Source of the DNA: an uncultured Caulobacterales bacterium
GTDB lineage: Bacteria > Pseudomonadota > Alphaproteobacteria > Caulobacterales > Caulobacteraceae
Length of the DNA stretch: 5,975 nt
Direction: 5' to 3'
Assembly (NCBI GenBank): GCA_903889785.1
Contig: CAISYT010000170.1
Span: 1-5,975, forward strand
Part shown: in pieces, positions 1 through 5,975 of the stretch
How positions within the stretch are numbered: the stretch's first letter is position 1
How the letters are laid out: each line of letters starts with the position of its first letter
Translations under genes and position numbers: made by a program
Notes under the pieces: model-generated
What the model was told of the DNA's origin: nothing
Databases searched by the model: none
Seen by the model: only the letters and a program-made list of their open reading frames with translations

Positions 1-617
1 ATGTTGTAGACAGCGCCGGCGCGCGGCTTTTCGATTGAAAGCGCCAGCGCTGATGCGATGTCTTCGACATGGACGCGGCTGAACACCTGGCCCGCCTTAA
101 TCACCCGCTGAACCTTGCCCTTGCGGAGCCTGTCGAAGGTCGAGCGGCCTGGGCCGTAAATGCCAGGCAGGCGGAAGGTGCAGACGGTAAGGCTGGCGTC
201 GCGTCCGGCCTGTCGCCAGTCGCGCTCGGCGGCAACGCGGCGACCGCCTTCGACGGAGGCAGCGTTCAGCGGGCTGGTTCGCTCGAACACCCAGCGTCCG
301 TCGCGCCCACCATAGACGCCGGTCGTCGAGAGATAGCCGATCCAGTCGGGGAAGGTATTTGCCGCGCCAATTGCTGGACCCAGGGCGCGAAGGCCAGGAC
401 AGCCGGCACTGTCTGGCGGGGCTGTGACCAGGATGGCGCGCACGGCTTGCATCGACTCCGCCATGGCGCTGGCGTTGGCGGGATCCACCGAAGCAATACC
501 TTGAGCCTCTAGCGCCGCCGCCTGCGCGGGTGTGCGGGCGGTCGCGATCACGGGCCACCCCAGGTGTCGTGCCAGGGCGGCGGCGGTATAGCCATAGCCG
601 AAGACGAACAGGCTCAT
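1..617 (-). CDS. Atypical SDR (YeeZ-like NAD(P)-dependent epimerase/dehydratase family), 3'-truncated by the window edge
   Basis: This is the N-terminal part of a Rossmann-fold nucleotide-binding protein, 205 codons long; the stop lies beyond position 1. What is seen: residues 4-16 carry a compact glycine-rich loop (FVFGYGYTAAALA) after the first beta strand. Arg28 in TARTP sits at the end of the second strand and would favour NADP(H). Then come YLSTTGVYG (95-103), FRLPGIYGPGR (148-158) and FSRVHVEDIA (179-188), all hallmarks of the extended/atypical SDR group that includes E. coli YeeZ. The YxxxK catalytic pair of classical SDRs is absent: the expected place reads EGGRRVAAERDW (123-134). This is usual for the subgroup, so the chemistry is unknown. 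The ATG at 617 is chosen because it puts the glycine loop at the normal distance from the start; it lies 10 bases after the glmS stop, with no clear Shine-Dalgarno. That spacing implies co-transcription with glmS. The family is clear; substrate and reaction are not. Confidence 0.88.
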   Translation of the reverse strand, partial: MSLFVFGYGYTAAALARHLGWPVIATARTPAQAAALEAQGIASVDPANASAMAESMQAVRAILVTAPPDSAGCPGLRALGPAIGAANTFPDWIGYLSTTGVYGGRDGRWVFERTSPLNAASVEGGRRVAAERDWRQAGRDASLTVCTFRLPGIYGPGRSTFDRLRKGKVQRVIKAGQVFSRVHVEDIASALALSIEKPRAGAVYN

Positions 618-627
618 GCCGATAGGG

Positions 628-2448
<1,821 letters not shown>

Positions 2449-2456
2449 GGGCGCCG

Positions 2457-2463
2457 TCCCTTA
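2457..2463 (-). promoter_or_regulatory. Ribosome-binding site of glmS
   Basis: On the minus strand the sequence TAAGGGA ends eight bases before the glmS ATG at 2448. This purine-rich stretch is a good partial match to the anti-Shine-Dalgarno sequence, at normal spacing. It supports the ATG that puts the catalytic cysteine at residue 2. Confidence 0.6.
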
Positions 2464-2521
2464 CCCTTGCTGGCACCAGAAAAGCCGCTAATTCTTGGCT
2501 CTCCATACGCCGCAGGTCGCC

Positions 2522-2553
2522 TTTAGCATTGGTGAAGGGCTACCTTCTATAAA
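2522..2553 (+). promoter_or_regulatory. Candidate promoter of glmM
   Basis: TATAAA at 2548-2553 resembles a housekeeping sigma -10 box and would place transcription start near 2560, about 30 bases before the glmM ATG. A matching -35 is poor: TTAGCA at 2523-2528 gives a 19-base spacer. An alternative reading uses the Caulobacter-type housekeeping pattern as I remember it: TTTAGCA (2522-2528), ten bases, then GCTACCTT (2539-2546), with only partial matches in both boxes. Either way the sigma factor would be the housekeeping one. Low confidence without start-site mapping. Confidence 0.3.
2534..2547. repeat. Short dyad GAAGG-GCTA-CCTTC abutting the glmM -10 element
   Basis: GAAGG (2534-2538) and CCTTC (2543-2547) are perfect inverted copies around a four-base centre, and the second arm touches TATAAA at 2548. 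The position, between the possible -35 and -10 of glmM, suits a repressor operator or a small hairpin. A 5+5 dyad can also arise by chance, and no known regulator site was recognised. Confidence 0.3.
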
Positions 2554-2581
2554 ACTGCGTTTCGGAATGTTTTTTGCCGCC

Positions 2582-2586
2582 GGGAA
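2582..2586 (+). promoter_or_regulatory. Ribosome-binding site of glmM
   Basis: GGGAA lies six bases before the ATG at 2593, a moderate Shine-Dalgarno match. It supports this start, which also gives the standard GlmM N-terminus MSKRAYFGTDGIRG. Confidence 0.5.
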
Positions 2587-2592
2587 CCCATC

Positions 2593-3945
2593 ATGAGCAA
2601 GCGCGCCTACTTCGGCACCGACGGCATCCGCGGTCAGGCCAATCGACATCCGATGACGGCCGAAGTCGCTCTGCGCGTTGGCCTCGCCGCCGGGAAGATG
2701 TTCCGCTCTCGCCACGATCGTCGCCATTTGGTGGTGATCGGCAAGGATACGCGCCTGTCGGGTTACATGATCGAGCCGGCCTTGGTCGCCGGATTTACCA
2801 GTGTTGGCATGGACGTGCGCCTGTTTGGACCCCTGCCAACCCCCGCCGTGGCCATGATGACCCGCTCGATGCGCGCGGATCTCGGCGTGATGATCAGCGC
2901 CAGCCATAACAGCTTCGCCGACAACGGCATCAAGCTGTTCGGCCCGGATGGTTACAAGCTCTCCGACGAGCAGGAACTGGGCATAGAGGCCTTCATGGAC
3001 GAGAGCCTGCAAGAAGGCCTGGCATCGCCACCCGGCCTTGGTCGGGTGTTGCGTATCGACGACGCCCAGGCGCGCTATGTCGAGATCGTCAAGGCCACAT
3101 TCCCCCGAACGATGAGCTTGGCCGGCCTGCGTATCGTGATCGACTGCGCCCATGGTGCCGCCTACCGCGTGGCCCCAACAGCCCTCTACGAACTGGGCGC
3201 AGAGGTGATCGAGTTGGGCATCACCCCGAACGGCATGAACATCAACGAGGAAAGCGGTTCGACCCATCCCGAGGCGATGAGCCGCGCGGTAAAAGACTAT
3301 CGCGCCGACATCGGCATCGCGCTCGACGGCGATGCTGACAGGTTGGTGATTTGTGATGAAAAGGGCGTTGTGGTCGACGGCGACCAGATCATGGCCCTCA
3401 TTGCTGGGGCCTGGGCCAAGGATGGCCGCATCAAGGGCGGCGGAATCGTCGCGACGGTAATGTCGAACTTGGGGCTGGAGCACTTTCTAAAGCACCGGGG
3501 CCTAACCCTGGAACGCACCGCTGTGGGCGACCGTTACGTGATGCAGCGTATGCGCGAGGGTGGCTACAACCTTGGCGGCGAACAGAGCGGCCACATGATT
3601 CTCAGCGACTTTTCCACCACCGGCGACGGCCTGATCGCCGCCTTGCAGGTGCTGTCTGTGCTGATAGCCGCCGACAAGCCGCTGAGCACCCTGGCGTACC
3701 AGTTCGAGCCAGCCCCGCAGCGGCTGGAAAACGTGCGTCACAGCGGGGGCAAGCCGCTGGATAACGCCAAGGTCAAGGACGCTATCGCCACGGCGGAAGC
3801 CAAGCTTGGAACAAGCGGTCGCCTTGTGGTGCGCGCCAGCGGCACGGAGCCGCTGATTCGCATCATGGCTGAGGGCGACGACGAGAAGCTGGTCGATAAG
3901 CTAGTCAAAGAAATCGCAGGCGCTGTTAAGTCGGCTGTCGGCTAG
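2593..3945 (+). CDS. glmM: Phosphoglucosamine mutase
   Basis: GlmM interconverts glucosamine-6-phosphate and glucosamine-1-phosphate, the step after GlmS on the way to UDP-GlcNAc; it is cytosolic and Mg2+-dependent. At 450 residues it has the family's usual length. The four-domain alpha-D-phosphohexomutase layout is visible. FGTDGIRG (7-14) is the N-terminal signature. SASHN (102-106) is the active-site loop, with Ser104 the serine that carries the phosphate. DGDADR (245-250) supplies the metal-binding aspartates 245, 247 and 249. GGEQSGH (328-334) is the sugar-specificity loop; its ExS pattern is typical of glucosamine/glucose mutases. RASGTEP (414-420) is the phosphate-binding loop of domain 4. 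DCAHGA (184-189) also matches GlmM. In many bacteria glmM follows ftsH or folP; here it stands divergent from glmS. The gene downstream converges on it, so it appears to be transcribed alone. Nothing is broken or unusual in the protein. Confidence 0.98.
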   Translation: MSKRAYFGTDGIRGQANRHPMTAEVALRVGLAAGKMFRSRHDRRHLVVIGKDTRLSGYMIEPALVAGFTSVGMDVRLFGPLPTPAVAMMTRSMRADLGVMISASHNSFADNGIKLFGPDGYKLSDEQELGIEAFMDESLQEGLASPPGLGRVLRIDDAQARYVEIVKATFPRTMSLAGLRIVIDCAHGAAYRVAPTALYELGAEVIELGITPNGMNINEESGSTHPEAMSRAVKDYRADIGIALDGDADRLVICDEKGVVVDGDQIMALIAGAWAKDGRIKGGGIVATVMSNLGLEHFLKHRGLTLERTAVGDRYVMQRMREGGYNLGGEQSGHMILSDFSTTGDGLIAALQVLSVLIAADKPLSTLAYQFEPAPQRLENVRHSGGKPLDNAKVKDAIATAEAKLGTSGRLVVRASGTEPLIRIMAEGDDEKLVDKLVKEIAGAVKSAVG

Positions 3946-4079
3946 GCAAGACCTGACGCGATGTCCGCCATTGTGCCGGCCAAGACCGCCAGCGGCATGG
4001 GCATGATCCGCTCACGGTTGGCGCTCTGGCCGATCCTCAGTCCGGCGAACGGCCTTCCCTGCACTTCATACGGACCCGG

Positions 4080-4101
4080 CTGAGGCTTAGAACAGCCTCA
4101 G
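4080..4101. terminator. 8-bp hairpin over the exoD stop codon, possible terminator of the convergent pair
   Basis: CTGAGGCT (4080-4087) and AGCCTCAG (4094-4101) are perfect inverted copies around a six-base loop. The TAA stop of the ExoD-family gene (4087-4089 on the minus strand) falls mostly in that loop. A hairpin at the end of a gene in a short convergent gap suggests a 3'-end or terminator role for the minus transcript, possibly also the plus one. No T-run follows on either strand, so it is not a canonical intrinsic terminator; it could instead protect the 3' end or be accidental. Confidence 0.35.
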
Positions 4102-4704
4102 GCCGAATATCAGGGCCGCAACCATCGCCGCCAATATTGCGCAGCACGCCACGGTCGAGACCCAGCCGGCCAGCAGGCCTGCCCCATCATGCTGGGCCAG
4201 GCCAGCACCGAAGGCGACGATACCAAGGCCGGCCGCCGTGTGCGCGATCGGCGTAGGCAGGATCAGCACGATCGACAGCAGGGCACAGGCCGCTGCCACG
4301 AGCCGGACGTGCCATGGCGCGAGCAGGCCTTGCAGGCGGGGCTTGAGCAGTCGCTCGACTTTGCGGGCTAAGTCCGCAGCCTGGGCCAGCGCCTTGTTGG
4401 ACCTGTCGCGACTAAGGCTCAGTCGTCCTAGCGCGCGGGGAAGGGTTGGGACGGATCGCCCTGAGAAAAGTTGCGCTGACACGATCAGGAGTGGCGCGCC
4501 CAACACGGCGGATACGCCCGGCGGCAACAGGATAGCCGGCAGGGCCATGACCATCAGCACGCTGCCGAACGACCGTGAACCGAGGGCGTTAAACAAGACC
4601 GCCGCCGTCATACGCTCGTCGACAGGCGAGATTAGGTCGGCAAGTGTGGCAGAGAGGGGCCGTCCCACGTTCACGCTCTTCACACCCGCCGACGCGCTAT
4701 CCAT
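4087..4704 (-). CDS. ExoD-family (exopolysaccharide synthesis) membrane protein
   Basis: The protein has 205 residues from the chosen ATG and belongs to the ExoD family (Pfam ExoD), named after Sinorhizobium meliloti ExoD, which affects exopolysaccharide production and alkali tolerance. Its biochemical role is unknown. Seen: a hydrophilic N-terminus, then GSRSFG (42-47), followed by a hydrophobic stretch with the family's proline pattern (ALPAILLPPG, 54-63) and GAPLLIVSAQLFSGR (69-83). A basic amphipathic middle (about 98-128) comes next, then ALLSIVLILPTPIAHT (141-156), a further membrane segment ending near AQHDG (170-174), and a last membrane helix at about 180-201. This is an inner-membrane protein of about four or five segments. 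The start at ATG 4704 is preferred over GTG 4710 because GGTGAG lies five bases before it; the GTG sits directly against that motif and the preceding stop. It follows the GT39 gene with almost no gap, so it is second in that operon. Family call strong, function weak. Confidence 0.88.
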   Translation of the reverse strand: MDSASAGVKSVNVGRPLSATLADLISPVDERMTAAVLFNALGSRSFGSVLMVMALPAILLPPGVSAVLGAPLLIVSAQLFSGRSVPTLPRALGRLSLSRDRSNKALAQAADLARKVERLLKPRLQGLLAPWHVRLVAAACALLSIVLILPTPIAHTAAGLGIVAFGAGLAQHDGAGLLAGWVSTVACCAILAAMVAALIFGLRLF

Positions 4705-4709
4705 GCCCA

Positions 4710-4715
4710 CTCACC
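4710..4715 (-). promoter_or_regulatory. Ribosome-binding site that decides the ExoD-family start
   Basis: GGTGAG on the minus strand overlaps the TGA stop of the upstream glycosyltransferase and sits five bases before the ATG at 4704. It favours that ATG over the GTG at 4710, two codons earlier, which would have no spacer. The overlap of stop and ribosome-binding site suggests translational coupling. Confidence 0.5.
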
Positions 4716-5975
4716 GCGGGATAGGGGCATAGACATAGGGGCGCAACAGGTCGTGGCCCTTGTAGACCACGATCTCAAGCTCCGGCCCGCCCCGACCGAT
4801 GAAAATCGAAGGCTCCTGGATCACCGCGCGAAAATAGGGTGCCAATTTATAGAGTTCGCCCTCGGCGGTGTTTTGGCTGGCGATAATCAGCACATCGGTG
4901 CCAACGGGCGGCGAGCGGTCCCTAAAGGCGTATTCCCGGGCATTGCGGGTGAGCAGGCGCACAGGGGGCGCTTTGCCCAAGGCCTGTTCGATCTTGCCGG
5001 CTTCCATCCATTTTAGCGACACCACAGTCGTCCCCGGTCCCAGAAGTCCGCGGCGTTCGAGTTCCGGCTTGATTTGCGCCCAGCTCATGGATTCTCGCGT
5101 TGGATCAACCTTAAAGAGCTTGGGAAAATCATGGCCAAGCCAGCCAGTGGCCGCGTCAGCGGAAGCCACGGCCCATAAGACCGCCAGGGCTGTGAATGAG
5201 CCCGCAGCCCAATAGCGTGGCCATGTCTTGACGGTCGCCCCTCGCGCCAGGGAGTCGCCAAGCAGAGGAAACAAGAAGATCCAGCCTGGCATCGACCAAT
5301 GCGGCAGGTTCTGGCCGCCCAATACGGGCAAGAGGGTGAACAGCAGGATTGGCGGTAGGGCTAGGGCCATGCATAAACCTGACCGCAGATCACGCTGCGG
5401 GCGCCGACCCGCCGAGATGGCGGCTAGGATCAGAGGCGTCGACACCCACGGCAGCATGAGGGCGAATTCGCCCACGAAGGCCTGCAGCGCCTTTTCCGGC
5501 TTGATATCGGTTCCGCCACCGCCCCGCGCGATTTGGAAGGCAAAAGACGCCCAATGATGGGTGGCATTCCAGACCAGCACAGGGGTCAACATGGCCAGGG
5601 TCGTCGCCGCAGCCAGATAGGGGCCTGGGGTGCGTAATGTGGCCCGACCGCGCGCGGTTGCGATCAAGAATGTTGCGAGGCCAAGGGCGAACAGGCCCGC
5701 CTGGTACTTCGCCAAGCCTGCGAGGCCCAACCAGAGGCCAAGGGCGAACCAGTGCGTCCATCGCGCCTCGGATTCGCCGGGCATGACAAAGACGATTCGC
5801 GCCAGGGTACCGGCCGAAAGCAATAGGAAGAACAACAGCGGACCATCGGGCAGGATCCATTCCCCGGCCGCTAAGGAAAAGAATCCCGCCAGGTTCAGCG
5901 CCAGCGCCGCCCACAGCGCCGCATCGGCACCGTAAAGCCGCCGCGTCAGCAGAAACATCGCCCAGGTGCTGCCGG
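4711..5975 (-). CDS. Glycosyltransferase family 39 (ArnT/PMT-like) integral membrane protein, N-terminus beyond the window
   Basis: The frame is open to the right edge (GSTWA precedes the Met at 5958), so 420 codons of the C-terminal part are present and that internal Met is probably not the start. Positions below count from it. Family 39 enzymes (PMT_2 domain) are polytopic inner-membrane proteins that move a sugar from a polyprenyl-phosphate donor to lipid or protein acceptors on the periplasmic side. Seen: about eight hydrophobic segments (roughly 11-32, 40-58, 71-100, 113-130, 163-183, 194-214, 222-238, 248-268). Family landmarks are ILPDGPLLFF (35-44), GLAGLAKYQAG (78-88), WNATHHWASFAFQ (130-142) and LPHWSMPGW (218-226). 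A soluble, probably periplasmic tail fills about 275-415. The catalytic first loop with its acidic residues belongs to the missing N-terminus, so activity cannot be judged. It is the upstream partner of the ExoD-family gene. Substrate unknown; a role in envelope glycan or lipid decoration is inferred. Confidence 0.88.
   Translation of the reverse strand, partial: GSTWAMFLLTRRLYGADAALWAALALNLAGFFSLAAGEWILPDGPLLFFLLLSAGTLARIVFVMPGESEARWTHWFALGLWLGLAGLAKYQAGLFALGLATFLIATARGRATLRTPGPYLAAATTLAMLTPVLVWNATHHWASFAFQIARGGGGTDIKPEKALQAFVGEFALMLPWVSTPLILAAISAGRRPQRDLRSGLCMALALPPILLFTLLPVLGGQNLPHWSMPGWIFLFPLLGDSLARGATVKTWPRYWAAGSFTALAVLWAVASADAATGWLGHDFPKLFKVDPTRESMSWAQIKPELERRGLLGPGTTVVSLKWMEAGKIEQALGKAPPVRLLTRNAREYAFRDRSPPVGTDVLIIASQNTAEGELYKLAPYFRAVIQEPSIFIGRGGPELEIVVYKGHDLLRPYVYAPIPR

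Larger units (their letters stand above)
2449..2592. promoter_or_regulatory. Divergent control region between glmS and glmM
   Basis: These 144 bases separate two genes transcribed away from each other, so the promoters of both must lie here or inside the opposite gene. The part near glmM (about 2541-2576) is noticeably richer in A and T than the surrounding coding DNA. On the plus strand it offers TATAAA at 2548-2553. The same A/T patch read on the minus strand (TTTTATAG) could serve as an overlapping -10 for glmS, but I see no convincing -35 for it. Two short dyads are present (2470-2479 and 2534-2547). The space is too short, and the sequence unlike, for a glmS ribozyme. Being the divergent intergenic region is certain; the internal elements are tentative. 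Confidence 0.6.

Noticed and set aside
69..558. Open frames on both strands at the left end (69-512 plus, 97-558 minus)
   Set aside because: They are out-of-frame shadows of the truncated SDR gene. The frame from ATG 617 gives the Rossmann loop, STTGVYG and RLPGIYGPGR, and runs off the edge without a stop.
2449..2592. A glmS ribozyme or other riboswitch upstream of glmS
   Set aside because: The glmS ribozyme is known mainly from Firmicutes and relatives and needs more leader than is available here. I see no matching conserved core, only short dyads.
2488..3483. Long open frame (331 codons) on the minus strand opposite glmM
   Set aside because: It lies almost wholly antisense to a complete, motif-perfect glmM. 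Long antisense frames are expected in GC-rich genes. Its translation is rich in His, Gly, Ala and Asp with no recognisable domain.
3961..4083. Small plus-strand open frame after glmM (ATG 3961 to TGA 4083, 40 codons)
   Set aside because: It has no Shine-Dalgarno sequence and no recognisable product, and it competes with an equally coding-like minus frame. Not enough to call a gene.
5958..5958. Treating the Met at 5958 as the true start of the GT39 gene
   Set aside because: The frame stays open upstream to the window edge. The protein begins in the middle of the membrane domain, lacking the family's N-terminal helix and acidic catalytic loop, so the start must lie outside.

Overview
The window is GC-rich with strong G/C preference at third codon positions. 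It looks like a chromosomal stretch of an alphaproteobacterium. The GlmM and GlmS sequences resemble my memory of Caulobacterales proteins, but no database search was possible, so the order-level guess is an inference. There is no sign of mobile DNA, CRISPR, rRNA or tRNA, or recent transfer. Almost all of the DNA is accounted for by five genes, two of them cut by the window edges.

Layout, left to right. (1) Positions 1-617, minus strand: the first 205 codons of an atypical short-chain dehydrogenase/reductase of the YeeZ-like type; its 3' end lies off the left edge. (2) 628-2448, minus strand: glmS, complete. The SDR gene starts 10 bases after the glmS stop, so the two are probably co-transcribed, glmS first. 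(3) 2449-2592: a 144-base divergent control region with ribosome-binding sites for both flanking genes, an A/T-rich -10-like element facing glmM and two short dyads. (4) 2593-3945, plus strand: glmM, complete. (5) 3946-4086: a short convergent intergenic stretch. An 8-bp hairpin straddles the stop codon at its right end. (6) 4087-4704, minus strand: an ExoD-family membrane protein. (7) 4711-5975, minus strand: a family 39 (ArnT/PMT-like) integral membrane glycosyltransferase lacking its N-terminus at the right edge. It lies directly upstream of exoD in a tight two-gene unit.

How they work together. GlmS makes glucosamine-6-phosphate from fructose-6-phosphate and glutamine. GlmM converts it to glucosamine-1-phosphate, the substrate of GlmU for UDP-GlcNAc. 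The divergent pair thus carries two successive steps feeding peptidoglycan and lipid A. The right-hand pair (GT39 plus ExoD) is envelope-related: a polyprenyl-phosphate-sugar-dependent glycosyltransferase and a membrane protein of a family linked to exopolysaccharide production. A cell-envelope theme covers the whole window, but a functional link between the two halves is inference only. I found no convincing undescribed system; the points worth checking are mainly the glmS/glmM control region, the glmS-SDR pairing and the convergent hairpin.
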